Shown here piece after piece: positions 8,659-18,445 of a stretch of DNA of 64,000 bases. Origin of the DNA: Photobacterium alginatilyticum (GTDB lineage Bacteria; Pseudomonadota; Gammaproteobacteria; Enterobacterales; Vibrionaceae); the NCBI RefSeq assembly GCF_009910675.1, contig NZ_RSEJ01000009.1, forward strand, positions 62,001 through 126,000. The letters are read 5' to 3'. The notes beneath the pieces were generated by a model. The model saw only the letters and a list, made by a program, of their open reading frames with translations, was not told the DNA's origin and made no database searches. The first letter of the stretch is position 1; each line of letters begins with the position of its first letter. Position numbers and translations under genes: made by a program.

Positions 8659-11600
8659 CTAGTCTTTACTTATTTGCTTGAAAATAAGGCTCGTCAATTC
8701 ACCCTCTCCTTCAGCAGGGGCTGGGTTTGCCCACTCACCGGATGTATCTATCCAGAAAGTTTTTACTGAGAAGTATTCACCATCTGTTTCAACGATGGAC
8801 ATTTTTTCCGTGGAACCTGCATAATCCTGATGGGTTATAGACAGCAGTAGCTGACCATCGTCAATTTGCCAGTCAAACCCAAATTCTCCGTCTTCGGCAT
8901 CCACAAAAGCCCCTTTATTGTTTGGATCAAAGCGTAGCCGCTCATCCTCTTTATAAATAGGTTCTCCCTGTTCATTTGTGCCTTCAGTATTGAGCAGTGC
9001 CCATATTGAAGACTTGTCATTTTTACCAACCAACATATCTTCAGTGAACTTCAGGGTTTGATCATCTGTTCTTACCCGACAGCTTTCAGTGGCGGCATAA
9101 TAATCGTCAATAACGTTAAAGGCTGAAGGTTGGTCAAGCTCACTGTTCCACGGACTGTTTCCTTCATTGCATTCAGTGATCTTGTTACCTTCGTATTCAC
9201 GGAAAACAAGGCTCCATACCTCTTTGACCCACTGACCATCATCTTGATAGACATCGTAGACAACGAAGCTGCTTTGATCATCCGAGTACAGCAAGTTAGC
9301 CAGTATCATGTACTCTTCAGGGTTTGCGGTATCCCAAGTAATTTTGAGATACCCATCATCAGTTCGTTCCCAACGACGCGTTGAACTTTCACGATTTTCA
9401 CCAGCACGGTAATAGGCAACTGAATTATCGGCGTTAAACTGATACGCCCGAGTATCACCGTCGCCACGTACACGAACAAACTTGATATTGGCTATTTCAG
9501 CTGCATCTTCTTCTGTTATGACGTGATGTCCGCCACATGATTGTATCGCAGTGGTAAAATCAGCCATTGTTGCGTTTGAGGTTGCTAGATCGACCTTACA
9601 GCTACGAACGGTATAGTCTTCTGGGCGGTTATATGTAAAGCCCGATGACCAAACCTCTTTCAAGTCTTGCCCGTCTTCATTCCACTCACTATAGAGTTTG
9701 AAACTAATACGGGTATCATCCTTGCTGACATAAGCAAAATAGTCTAAATCGCCGTTACCGTAATCAATGACAACAATCCCTTCTGAGTTTATTGCCCAGG
9801 TAAATTGACCATTCGGGTAACCGTTTTTAAAGTACTGGCCAGTTCCGTCAGCATTAAGCACCCAATGACGGAGTTCACCACGGCTATTCGTCCGATAAAA
9901 TGCTTTACCTCCAATATCAGATACCGTCATAGCTTCATATTGGCAGCTAGTTGCACTGGCAACAAACTCCTGATAACTATGGCTCGTAGCCGGTACATCA
10001 TTGACGTCATCCCATTCGGTATCGCCTTCTGTACAAACAGTATACTCTTTGACCCCCACCCCTAGTTCTAGTGCCCGAGCAGTTGCCTGCGCCTGATCAA
10101 GATAGAACTCGCCAAGCCAGCTGGTCCAGCTATAACTATTACCACCTTCGTTGGTATTGAAGCTGTCAATATCGACCATCATCCGCCAATAAGCGTTATA
10201 CCAGTCCCATGGAGAATCAGAGACAGGAACCGATATTACAACTGTGCCTACCCCGTTATCATTAACCAGCCAGCCATCCTTAATACCATTATCGCTCAGC
10301 GTAATGCTCAGCAATTGATAGCTCCCATCATCGCTGCCGGTAATTGCCGAGTTATTCGTGATAAAGTGCCAAACCACAGGCTGGCCACTGTCATCAATTC
10401 GGAATGACGGTGTTAGAACCTTGCCATCATAGTTACTCAGCCCGGGAATTTGCTCCGGTGTTATTTGGGCTAACTCATAGTTAGCTGCTCGAAGGGCTTC
10501 AACCTGACCCGATAAATCGACAATGTTCTGGCTTCCCCACTCAGCAAAGCGATGGCCAAGCCACATCCCATTGTCCAGGCGCTGGAAAATTTTATAGTCC
10601 TGCCCCATATCGTCACTTAATACGGTAAAGTTTTCCCTGTCTTGGCCAAAGTAGCTGTCGTCTAGTGCAAAACTCGCCCAACTGGATGATTCGACTTTTT
10701 CACTATCGCTAACGTCACGGGTTTGCGTTGTGTATTGACTAAATAACACCCCATCCGGGTTATCGTCATCTGTCCGCTTCTGGTGACGCCCGTCTGTTTC
10801 ATCAAGCAAGAAGCGCTTGCCGGACAGAAGAACTGTCTTAAGCCCGTCCTGCCAACTGACTTGCCGATTAACTTCATACCACTGCGGTCCAAGTTCTCCC
10901 GCTTTGCCCTGAACATAGGTATAGTGGGAATACTCTTCAAAATCAGCATTATGGGGATTTGACCATACCGGACGCTGATAGGCGAAGGTGTAGTTCTGCG
11001 CATCAACATCAGTAAGCTGAAAACTGACATTAACCAGGCCATCAGCATTCCAGTCTCGCAGCTCTTCGAAGCCAGTAAGCAGCCCGCCACTGAAAGTCGC
11101 AATCATCTGATACTGATATTCAGGAAGGTATTCTTCAGCGTCAAAGTCAAAACCACTAGCTGAATATTGCTTAATGTCTTGGGTGTTCTTTTCGCTACTC
11201 TCACCTTGTTCGTTGGTTTGAGTAATGTGCTGTATGACATCAACCCCTGTAAGATCTTTAGCTGCTATTTGCGCGACAAGATCAAGGTTGTCAAACTGGC
11301 GAGAGTCTGCCCCATTGTCTCCCCCTTCAGGTTGAGCGCTCGATTCATCGATATATCGCCAGAAGGTTTCACCCTGCGAGGTGCGGCTTCCCTGCTCAAA
11401 AGCTTTCCCTCTGAATCCCACGATACCATCGAGGTTAAAATCATATTCCCAACCCCGTGTTCGTACAAAGTCACCGGCTGGAGACAAGTCACTAACTTCT
11501 TCTTCTTTTCCGAAATAGCGGTTACTGCCTACCATAGAGTACGTTGTAGTCTTGGTTGTACTGATGTTTCCGCTATTAAACGTCTCTACTACAGTGGTGG

Positions 11601-12930
11601 TACTGGTGTTCAGTTCACGCACGTCACTGAGCAAGGAGATCAATACCGGACCAGAATTATTGATAGTGGTCGTTGTATCGGCAACCGACTTTTCAGCGTT
11701 ATCAGGATAGCTGTCCCTATTATCACCGACATTGTCACCGTCTGAGTCAAGCCATTCTGTGCTATCTTCCGGGAACCTGTCAGCTAGATTATCACCATAA
11801 CCATCGCCGTCACTGTCCGCCCATTCAGTACTGTCTTCAGGGAATTTATCGGCAGCATTATCACCATAATTGTCACCGTCGCTATCCGCCCATTCGGTAC
11901 TATCTTCGGGGAACACATCGGCAAAATTATCACCATGGCCATCACCGTCAGTATCAGCCCACTCTGTAGGGTCATCAGGGAATTTATCGGCAGCATTATC
12001 ACCGTAATTATCACCGTCGGCATCTGCCCACTCGGTACTGTCTTGCGGGAACTTGTCAGCTAAATTGTCGCCGTGACCGTCACCGTCGGTGTCAGCCCAC
12101 TCGGTACCGTCCTCGGGGAATTTATCTTCAGAATCAGCGACACCGTCTTTATCTTTGTCAGATTCAACATTCTTATTTTCGTTGACTATACGATCAAAGT
12201 CATAATCATCACTAACCTCATCCCCGCGGTCACTCTTCAGTGCCGTGCCCACTTCATCTCCACTATTCATGACATCGGCAAGGGTAGCGACGAGGTTATT
12301 TTCATTCAATGCATCTTCATTATTGGGTAATACGCCTGCTGATACGATCGACTTCGCTGATTGCTGCACGAGCTTAACTGCGACGGTATCAATTTGCGGG
12401 TTGTTGTCACCATAATCCTCCGTAAGCAATTCCGCTTCAATGCCAAGCATACTGGCAACGTCTTCTACCGCCTGCTCGACTGGTATTCCTTCGCTACGTA
12501 CTTTCATATCAACCATTGTCGTCAAGGGACTAACCACTTCACTCCCCGCTGGTGCCGACATAATGAAGTCTTTCGTAACCGTAACGCCAGGGTTGTCTTC
12601 ATCGACTGTTTCACCAGTAACGGCTTTTACAACAATGGGATACTGCTCTGGGTTATCGATCCCAGTGACATCCAACTCTGCCAACCCTTTGTCGCCGCTT
12701 TTTACATTCGGTTCATTGGCATCAAGCTGATAGTCTCTATCGAGGTCTAGCCAGACCGTTGCTTTATTGAGATAGCCATCAATCGCTGTCACGCTCATGG
12801 TCGTCTGGGGTTGCGGGTTAGGCTGAGGCGTTTCAGCAGCTGTGTTGTTGCTGCTGTCATCGTTACAGCCCGCTAGCATCAATAGGGTCCCCAGCCCTAC
12901 TGCGATAGCAAGAGGATGTTGTTTCATCAT
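8659..12930 (-). CDS. Giant lipoprotein with thrombospondin type-3-like calcium repeats
   Basis: About 1,423 residues from ATG 12930, which has AAGGA just upstream; a longer frame to 13011 would bury the signal. The N-terminus MMKQHPLAIAVGLGTLLMLAGC is a lipoprotein signal with lipobox LAGC, so it is membrane-anchored outside the cytoplasm. Domains in order: a region with DGYLNKATVWLDLD (about 45-200), then five 23-residue D-x-D-x-D-G repeats (about 261-411) that should bind calcium, then a long beta-rich part. Three diverged modules of about 125 residues end the protein, each with paired Cys and a W-x-x-x-F ending. Likely a surface scaffold or adhesin-like protein; no enzyme motif seen. Monocistronic. 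Confidence 0.88.
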   Translation of the reverse strand: MMKQHPLAIAVGLGTLLMLAGCNDDSSNNTAAETPQPNPQPQTTMSVTAIDGYLNKATVWLDLDRDYQLDANEPNVKSGDKGLAELDVTGIDNPEQYPIVVKAVTGETVDEDNPGVTVTKDFIMSAPAGSEVVSPLTTMVDMKVRSEGIPVEQAVEDVASMLGIEAELLTEDYGDNNPQIDTVAVKLVQQSAKSIVSAGVLPNNEDALNENNLVATLADVMNSGDEVGTALKSDRGDEVSDDYDFDRIVNENKNVESDKDKDGVADSEDKFPEDGTEWADTDGDGHGDNLADKFPQDSTEWADADGDNYGDNAADKFPDDPTEWADTDGDGHGDNFADVFPEDSTEWADSDGDNYGDNAADKFPEDSTEWADSDGDGYGDNLADRFPEDSTEWLDSDGDNVGDNRDSYPDNAEKSVADTTTTINNSGPVLISLLSDVRELNTSTTTVVETFNSGNISTTKTTTYSMVGSNRYFGKEEEVSDLSPAGDFVRTRGWEYDFNLDGIVGFRGKAFEQGSRTSQGETFWRYIDESSAQPEGGDNGADSRQFDNLDLVAQIAAKDLTGVDVIQHITQTNEQGESSEKNTQDIKQYSASGFDFDAEEYLPEYQYQMIATFSGGLLTGFEELRDWNADGLVNVSFQLTDVDAQNYTFAYQRPVWSNPHNADFEEYSHYTYVQGKAGELGPQWYEVNRQVSWQDGLKTVLLSGKRFLLDETDGRHQKRTDDDNPDGVLFSQYTTQTRDVSDSEKVESSSWASFALDDSYFGQDRENFTVLSDDMGQDYKIFQRLDNGMWLGHRFAEWGSQNIVDLSGQVEALRAANYELAQITPEQIPGLSNYDGKVLTPSFRIDDSGQPVVWHFITNNSAITGSDDGSYQLLSITLSDNGIKDGWLVNDNGVGTVVISVPVSDSPWDWYNAYWRMMVDIDSFNTNEGGNSYSWTSWLGEFYLDQAQATARALELGVGVKEYTVCTEGDTEWDDVNDVPATSHSYQEFVASATSCQYEAMTVSDIGGKAFYRTNSRGELRHWVLNADGTGQYFKNGYPNGQFTWAINSEGIVVIDYGNGDLDYFAYVSKDDTRISFKLYSEWNEDGQDLKEVWSSGFTYNRPEDYTVRSCKVDLATSNATMADFTTAIQSCGGHHVITEEDAAEIANIKFVRVRGDGDTRAYQFNADNSVAYYRAGENRESSTRRWERTDDGYLKITWDTANPEEYMILANLLYSDDQSSFVVYDVYQDDGQWVKEVWSLVFREYEGNKITECNEGNSPWNSELDQPSAFNVIDDYYAATESCRVRTDDQTLKFTEDMLVGKNDKSSIWALLNTEGTNEQGEPIYKEDERLRFDPNNKGAFVDAEDGEFGFDWQIDDGQLLLSITHQDYAGSTEKMSIVETDGEYFSVKTFWIDTSGEWANPAPAEGEGELTSLIFKQISKD
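11752..12096 (-). repeat. Five tandem 69-bp repeats coding for calcium-binding units
   Basis: The same phase mark (CCATTC or CCACTC, from GAATGG/GAGTGG) recurs exactly every 69 bp at 11752, 11821, 11890, 11959, 12028 and 12097. Units alternate between a GDGHGDN-type and a GDNYGDN-type version, implying growth by duplication of 138-bp pairs. Confidence 0.9.
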
Positions 12931-13360
12931 ACGGTTCCTTGTATCTCTTCTACGAAAAGACATCCCAGCGTCAATTGCTGGCTCAGGATGCCCCATCTTC
13001 ACCTGGTTCATCTCTGTTCTTGAGCTGGGTAAATCTCACTTACTGACGGTTATAGAACTTAGGATGACGATCAGCATCACCCGTTCGGGGGACAAATTAC
13101 GGCTTGAAGAAAAGAAGGAGCAAAGTATTGATCTCGAACATGATTGTGTTGTCAGGGACACAAGCCAAGTTTGATTCCGAACTCGATGATCATTATTTAA
13201 ATTGGGACGTGATAGAGCAATGGGATACTAGTTTGAATAAAAGAGATAAGGCTACCTGGCTCGGAATTTCTATTAGAATCAGCATTTAGATTTCTACTGA
13301 TATGCCCAAGCTACCTTTTAACGCTAATTAAAGGCGATTAGGAATTGAAATACCTCCGAT
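12931..13360. other. Upstream region of the giant lipoprotein gene; no gene recognised
   Basis: About 430 bases with only short frames lacking ribosome sites (for example a TTG-initiated 61-codon frame at 13104). It should hold the lipoprotein promoter, but none is convincing by eye. TATGCCCAAGCTACCT at 13301-13316 nearly matches a motif at 54074. Confidence 0.5.
13301..13316. repeat. Short copy of a dispersed TATRCCCAAGCTACCT motif
   Basis: TATGCCCAAGCTACCT here and TATACCCAAGCTACCT at 54074-54089 agree at 15 of 16 bases, both in intergenic DNA. Possibly remnants of a family-wide intergenic repeat. Confidence 0.4.
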
Positions 13361-13392
13361 AAAAAAACAGTCACCTATAGTTGGTGACTGTT
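13361..13392 (-). terminator. Rho-independent terminator of the chemoreceptor gene
   Basis: On the minus strand ACAGTCACC and GGTGACTGT form a perfect 9-bp stem with a 7-nt loop, followed by a run of seven T. It lies about 85 bp after the chemoreceptor stop. Confidence 0.9.
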
Positions 13393-13476
13393 ATTCTTAA
13401 AAATATAGATTGACTCTTAATCAGGTGACTTTCTCATTCAGTAACGCTAATTACTTAGGCAACAAACCTTTACCTG

Positions 13477-15108
13477 CTAGCAGCGAAAAAACTCGAGCTG
13501 CTTGCGCTGCTGCTCTGCCAAACGTGACAGCTCCTCACTTGCACTAGCACTTTGTGTAATTCCAACCACGTTCAGATTCACCAGCTCGGACATGTTGACA
13601 ACGTTCTGGTTGATATTTTGTGTTACCTGAGACTGTTGTTCTGCAGCTGTCGCTACTTCAGTATTCATATCACCAATCATATCAATTGCATCAGTAATGC
13701 CGCCCAGCACTTCATTTGCCACACCATTAAGCTCTTCGGCTTGCTGGAGCATCTTCAGCGACTCTTGCATGCCTTCATTGGCACCAGTGGATTGATGCTG
13801 AAGATCTTCTATAATTGCCTGAATCTCGCGCGTCGAATCCTGAGTCCGTGCGGCAAGCATTCTCACCTCATCAGCAACAACCGCAAACCCGCGACCGGAC
13901 TCACCGGCACGCGCAGCCTCGATAGCAGCATTCAGCGCCAGCAGGTTGGTCTGCTCAGAAATAGACTGAATAACTTCTATGACTTTGCTCACTTCTTCAG
14001 ACTGTTCACGTAAATGCGTCACAACCTGCGCAGCTTCAGTCATCTTCACCATGGTTTCACGACTTGCCTGTTCGCTCTGGGCGAAGACACTCAGTCCCTC
14101 GTTAACCATCTTATGACTCTGCTTGGAGCATGTATCAGCTTCGGAAGCATTTCCGCTGACATTCTCAGCGGTACTGGAAAGCTCATTTACGGCCGAAGCA
14201 ACCTGTTCAATTTCACTTAGCTCGCTCTGAGCATTATTTTGTGCAGATACCATCACTTCGGCCAGCTCAGTTGAAGCTGAAGCTACCTCATGGCTAATTC
14301 GGTTCAGGGAGTCAATAGTTTCATTTAATTTACCAAGCGTTAAGTTAAGATCATGACTCAACTGAGTGATCTCGTTATCGCCAAGCTCTTCAGTACGAAC
14401 TGACAAATCCCCTTGCGCAACGCGTTTTAGCGCACCACATACCGATATAATCGGATTAACAATCAGTCCCGACAAGTACCACGCAATCATCAAGCCAACA
14501 CCAACGATAACGGCCATAACAACCATTACCCCCTGCATCATCTGACGGTAGTCTGACTCAACAGATTTCAGTTCGACTTTGACATCTTCCTCAATTGCAG
14601 TGGCCAGCTGGTCAATCGCCTCAATCAGCTCGCTTCCCACATTACGGAAACGAGATGCTAGCTTCTCTTCGTCGCTAATCGTTACTGTCCCTGCGTTCTT
14701 CAGTGCGACAAATGGTTTTAAATCACGATCAATAAAATCCTGATAAGCCTGCATCTTATTACGGATAGTACTGATATAGCTGCTTAAGTACTCATTCTGA
14801 CTTAGCTGATCAAGCAAACGATTATTATTACTAAAGCCCATTCTCACAGCACTGTCTAGATTAGCTAATACCGTTTGATCATAAAGACTATAAATAGCAC
14901 TGACCCGCACCTGATAGGTATTTTTCAGAACGTCTTGAGCAATACTCTTTTCAGAAAGAGCGCTAAAGGTTACCTTGTTAGATAACGCCCGCTGCTGACG
15001 AGACTCTTTGGTTACGACAACAAAAGCAATCAGCATGATCAGACAGATCATGACTACAGGTAACAGAACCTGCTTTCGTACGGATATGTTATTGATATTA
15101 AACAGCAT
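13477..15108 (-). CDS. Methyl-accepting chemotaxis protein
   Basis: A 543-residue transmembrane chemoreceptor. TM1 is [19 protein letters not shown] (about 14-32). A periplasmic helical sensor domain (about 35-185) precedes TM2 (about 188-212), a HAMP linker ([20 protein letters not shown]) and the cytoplasmic signalling coiled coil. The conserved hairpin [20 protein letters not shown] (about 387-406) binds CheW and CheA. It senses a periplasmic ligand and controls flagellar rotation. No CheR-tethering pentapeptide ends the protein. The gene is monocistronic, with its own terminator. Confidence 0.95.
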   Translation of the reverse strand: MLFNINNISVRKQVLLPVVMICLIMLIAFVVVTKESRQQRALSNKVTFSALSEKSIAQDVLKNTYQVRVSAIYSLYDQTVLANLDSAVRMGFSNNNRLLDQLSQNEYLSSYISTIRNKMQAYQDFIDRDLKPFVALKNAGTVTISDEEKLASRFRNVGSELIEAIDQLATAIEEDVKVELKSVESDYRQMMQGVMVVMAVIVGVGLMIAWYLSGLIVNPIISVCGALKRVAQGDLSVRTEELGDNEITQLSHDLNLTLGKLNETIDSLNRISHEVASASTELAEVMVSAQNNAQSELSEIEQVASAVNELSSTAENVSGNASEADTCSKQSHKMVNEGLSVFAQSEQASRETMVKMTEAAQVVTHLREQSEEVSKVIEVIQSISEQTNLLALNAAIEAARAGESGRGFAVVADEVRMLAARTQDSTREIQAIIEDLQHQSTGANEGMQESLKMLQQAEELNGVANEVLGGITDAIDMIGDMNTEVATAAEQQSQVTQNINQNVVNMSELVNLNVVGITQSASASEELSRLAEQQRKQLEFFRC

Positions 15109-15341
15109 GCACTAGCCTATAAAGCCTTGTTTGTATTTCAAAATGCGTTCGAATTTAGCACGGAAAAGAACAAAAATATTGATTTTTATCAACATGTTAT
15201 AGCGCCCCAAGCCGTCAATATAATGACCAGCCCCCTATGTTTTTTTGACACCCATTTATTTATTTAAATATCAATAATTTATAAATTACACTGATTTACT
15301 GCATGCAACATTTTCGAATAATCAATTAATAATTAGATACA

Positions 15342-15929
15342 CTAATCACAATGCAAAATGGTGTTTCTTTCAACAGATTCAGCAAGCCGGATAGCCAAAG
15401 GCTCGCCGTTACTCAAGATCCCGTTGCCCTGTTGCCAGGATGGTTTGCCTAAAATGATGTTTTGTAGCGCCCGCAACCATTCACCGTGGCTGACCACAAG
15501 CACGGTATTACCATAATGCCGAGCGGTAATATCGCTAAGCCAACTGTTTATTCGCTGCTCAAACTGTTGCTCTTTTTCAACACCCGGCACACTTGTCATC
15601 TTAGCTTGATACCGTTGATGATAACCGTGCCAAAATGTTCCGCCACTTACGCTATCAAGCACCTGCTTTCCTTCCAGTGCCCCGAAACAGCGCTCACGCA
15701 AGCGAGTGTCAGTGATGATATGAGCCCGGGAGATATTGGCAATAATACGTGCCGTTGACTGTGCTCTTCCCAAATCACTACTGTATATCACATCGCTTTT
15801 GATTAATGCTGGCGACAAGGCCGAAAGCTGGCGTCTCGCCTGCGGGGTCAGCGAGCTATCTCGCCAACCCTGAAGCTTGTTTGTGAGATTCCATTGAGTC
15901 TGACCATGACGGAGTAAAATCAGCTTCAT
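15342..15929 (-). CDS. cobC: Alpha-ribazole phosphatase-like histidine phosphatase
   Basis: A 195-residue phosphoglycerate-mutase-fold phosphatase. The catalytic LLRHGQTQWN lies at the N-terminus with the phospho-His, the second active-site segment is RLRERCFGALEG, and the C-terminal catalytic His is in VVSHGEW. Position at the end of the cobalamin operon, with its ATG overlapping the cbiA stop by 4 bp (ATGA), indicates CobC, which removes phosphate from alpha-ribazole phosphate or adenosylcobalamin phosphate in nucleotide-loop assembly. A general histidine phosphatase is the alternative; the context favours CobC. Confidence 0.8.
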   Translation of the reverse strand: MKLILLRHGQTQWNLTNKLQGWRDSSLTPQARRQLSALSPALIKSDVIYSSDLGRAQSTARIIANISRAHIITDTRLRERCFGALEGKQVLDSVSGGTFWHGYHQRYQAKMTSVPGVEKEQQFEQRINSWLSDITARHYGNTVLVVSHGEWLRALQNIILGKPSWQQGNGILSNGEPLAIRLAESVERNTILHCD

Positions 15930-17290
15930 CGCTTAATCACGTTACCTAAGAAAATGTCGGCAACCAAGGCAGGGTTCGACGGGAAATACCAATGGATGTA
16001 AGAGGCAATCAAATTATTCTTGAACCATACCGGATCCGTTTTGTGCCCACGCTGAGTAAAAGGCTGGGTAAGCACTTGTTCTGTTGACAGGGTTGTTGAG
16101 TAATGGAAGGTATGACCTCGTAATACATACTTATTATCATCATCGAGAACATAGTGTTCAGCGGCAGCGTCGCCCTCTCGATAAGGATTAAAATCTGCTT
16201 CGACCATACCCAGTGCTGCCAGTTTCGGCTGCATTGCAGACTCAGCTTCAAGTACGCCACTCAAGGTAGTCGTCATACCATCCAATGTCTTCAACGCTCG
16301 GTTCAGGTAAAGCATACCGCCACACTCTGCCAAGCAAGGTTTACCTTGTTCAACATGTTGTTTTATCTGTTCAATCAGCCTTTGATTTTCAGCCAACGCA
16401 CCAGCAGATAGCTCAGGGTATCCCCCCGGCAAATACAGTGCATCACACTTTGGCAAGCTATCCCCTAGCACCGGCGAGAAGAAGTGCAGTTTCGCCCCCA
16501 GCATTTTCAGCAAATCCACATTGGCTCGGTAAATAAAGCTAAATGCCCTATCTCTGGCAATGGCGATCGTTTTGCCTGCCAGCATGGGAGAGACTGTATC
16601 ATCCACGACCTCATCGAAGACAGTTGGAGACGGTAGCGAGACAGCTCCATGCTCGCTAATCAAACCTGCGGCTCTGTCTAGCCGGATATCCAAATCATCG
16701 AGCTCATCAGCCTGCACTAACCCCAAATGACGCTCTGGAAGTATGATATCGCCGTCTTTGGGTAACCAGCCACAAAATGCCAAGCTATCCGGTAAGCTTT
16801 CTTGCAACATCTGCGCATGATGAATCGAGCCTACACGATTGGCGACCACGCCAAACATTTCGATATTATCCCGGTAATTCGCCAAGCCATAGGCCAAGGC
16901 ACCAAATGTCTGGGCCATCGCACCGGCATCAATAACTGCCAATACCGGAATGCCGAGCTTTGCTGCAATATCGGCACTTGAACAATGGCCATCAAACATC
17001 CCCATCACACCTTCAATAAGGATTAAATCGGCATCTTTCGCAGCCTCTGCGATGAGTGCTTTGCAATGTTTCTCACCGCACATCCAGAAATCTAGCTGAT
17101 AGACAGGATGGTGAGAAGCAAACTCCAAAAAACGCGGATCAATAAAATCTGGTCCAGTTTTAAACACCCTTACTCTCTTTCCCTGCAAGTGAAAGTGGCG
17201 AGCCAAGGCTGCCACAACCGTCGTTTTTCCGCTGCCAGAAGATGGCGCGCTAACAACCAATGCCGGGCATTGAACTGACGTATTTTTCAT
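15926..17290 (-). CDS. cbiA: Cobyrinate a,c-diamide synthase
   Basis: A glutamine-dependent amidotransferase that amidates the a and c side chains of the corrin ring using ATP. The N-terminal ATP-binding domain has the P-loop SAPSSGSGKTT near residue 17 and a DTBS/CobB-like fold. The C-terminal class I glutaminase domain has the nucleophile Cys in LAECGGMLYL (about 325) and a late HWYFPSNP His segment. The ATG at 17290 has TTAGGT upstream and is preferred over a GTG at 17308. About 454 residues, the normal family length. Confidence 0.94.
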   Translation of the reverse strand: MKNTSVQCPALVVSAPSSGSGKTTVVAALARHFHLQGKRVRVFKTGPDFIDPRFLEFASHHPVYQLDFWMCGEKHCKALIAEAAKDADLILIEGVMGMFDGHCSSADIAAKLGIPVLAVIDAGAMAQTFGALAYGLANYRDNIEMFGVVANRVGSIHHAQMLQESLPDSLAFCGWLPKDGDIILPERHLGLVQADELDDLDIRLDRAAGLISEHGAVSLPSPTVFDEVVDDTVSPMLAGKTIAIARDRAFSFIYRANVDLLKMLGAKLHFFSPVLGDSLPKCDALYLPGGYPELSAGALAENQRLIEQIKQHVEQGKPCLAECGGMLYLNRALKTLDGMTTTLSGVLEAESAMQPKLAALGMVEADFNPYREGDAAAEHYVLDDDNKYVLRGHTFHYSTTLSTEQVLTQPFTQRGHKTDPVWFKNNLIASYIHWYFPSNPALVADIFLGNVIKR

Positions 17291-17348
17291 TATTATGTTA
17301 CCTAACACTCATGCTCATACTACGCATGTAATCTATCCAATATTCAAC

Positions 17349-18383
17349 CTATTCCAGCCAAGGCTTTACTGCCGTATCCAAGCACTCAATGATCTGCTGC
17401 TGCGATAAACCCAGTTGCTCTGCAAAGACCAGGCTTCCCCCTAAGCCGCAGCCTTCGACCACATAACCCTGTTCATACAGATGCAGCGCACGATAGGATG
17501 ACTGATTAAAGTCAGTCACTGATGGCACAACTTCGATTGAAGAAGGTAAGTTTGACAATACCTTACGGGCATTTGTTCCTTCTAATACCCACCTTGTTGT
17601 CGCGATTTGTAAGTGATGTTGTATGTCATCAATCCCAATCGCCAGCAACGGTGCGATAAACATCATTCCTCCAGCCAGATTTAACTCAAGTACGGTTTTG
17701 TCATGACTTTGTGTCATCAGCAATGCACACAGAGCACGTTGAACGGGATCGGAAGCTTGCTGATGCTGTATGAATGTATTGACATTACGGGGGAAAGAAG
17801 AGAACTGGTCCATTAGCTGCTCAATGGTTTTTGCCTTCATCATCAGCTTTTCTGGAGCCTTTGTACTACCTGCTAAAGTAATTTCATTTGTTAACCAATG
17901 CCTTAGCCACAAGGTTGCAAATGTTGTCCCCCCTACGCCACACTCGGCAATCATATGCTCTTCACCGGCGTGATACTGACGCACTAACTCAGGCAACAAC
18001 TGCTGCCTGACCAGGCGATCCTCTTCACTGGGCAAACAGAAATGGCAAACAATATCATCAAGCGCACTACCACTAAAATCCGGCTGTTGTTCTAGACCGA
18101 GCTGATAACAATGCAGGCGTACTTTTAGCCCCTGACGTTGTAATGCTTTCAATAGTCCGTGTACAAGAATGGCCGGGCTAACGGACTCTGAGCCTGCGAC
18201 AGGTGATGGCGAAAACTCCCCGTTTAATGGCGTATTGGCTTGTCCGCAAGCGATTAATTCCGCATCCCGTGTGGGAGTCAACTGCATCAAGTTTTCGCCG
18301 GCACCGGCATCACTCACTCGATGAAGGTCGGGCAACGGCGCAACAGCATTAAAAATGATAAAGTTAAACCACTGCACGGTCAT
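17349..18383 (-). CDS. cobT: CobT-like nicotinate-nucleotide:dimethylbenzimidazole phosphoribosyltransferase, TIGR00303-type
   Basis: The 344-residue protein would make alpha-ribazole phosphate from nicotinate mononucleotide and the lower-ligand base. HMIAECGVGGTTFA corresponds to the A-E-C-x-x-G-G-T-T signature of the archaeal/cyanobacterial CobT branch (TIGR00303), and VVEGCGLGGS near the C-terminus is also conserved there. It lacks the sequence of classical enterobacterial CobT. Its ATG at 18383 follows an AGGTGG site. It lies between cobD and cbiA with gaps of about 60 bp. Family assignment by eye is fairly sure; exact substrate less so. Confidence 0.75.
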   Translation of the reverse strand: MTVQWFNFIIFNAVAPLPDLHRVSDAGAGENLMQLTPTRDAELIACGQANTPLNGEFSPSPVAGSESVSPAILVHGLLKALQRQGLKVRLHCYQLGLEQQPDFSGSALDDIVCHFCLPSEEDRLVRQQLLPELVRQYHAGEEHMIAECGVGGTTFATLWLRHWLTNEITLAGSTKAPEKLMMKAKTIEQLMDQFSSFPRNVNTFIQHQQASDPVQRALCALLMTQSHDKTVLELNLAGGMMFIAPLLAIGIDDIQHHLQIATTRWVLEGTNARKVLSNLPSSIEVVPSVTDFNQSSYRALHLYEQGYVVEGCGLGGSLVFAEQLGLSQQQIIECLDTAVKPWLE

Positions 18384-18445
18384 TGCCCCACCTATGTTTG
18401 CTGTATTCCTTTACAATCATCATTTAATTGGCTCCCTCAGAAACA

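Noticed and set aside
11167-11745. Long plus-strand frame (192 codons) inside the giant lipoprotein gene.
   Set aside because: Antisense to a coding region with repeat-driven open frames; no ribosome site and no protein family likeness.
11752-12096. Regularly spaced repeats that could suggest a CRISPR array.
   Set aside because: The 69-bp units are contiguous, protein-coding calcium-binding repeats without unique spacers.
13104-13289. Small plus-strand frame of 61 codons.
   Set aside because: Starts with TTG, lacks a ribosome site and has no recognisable sequence.
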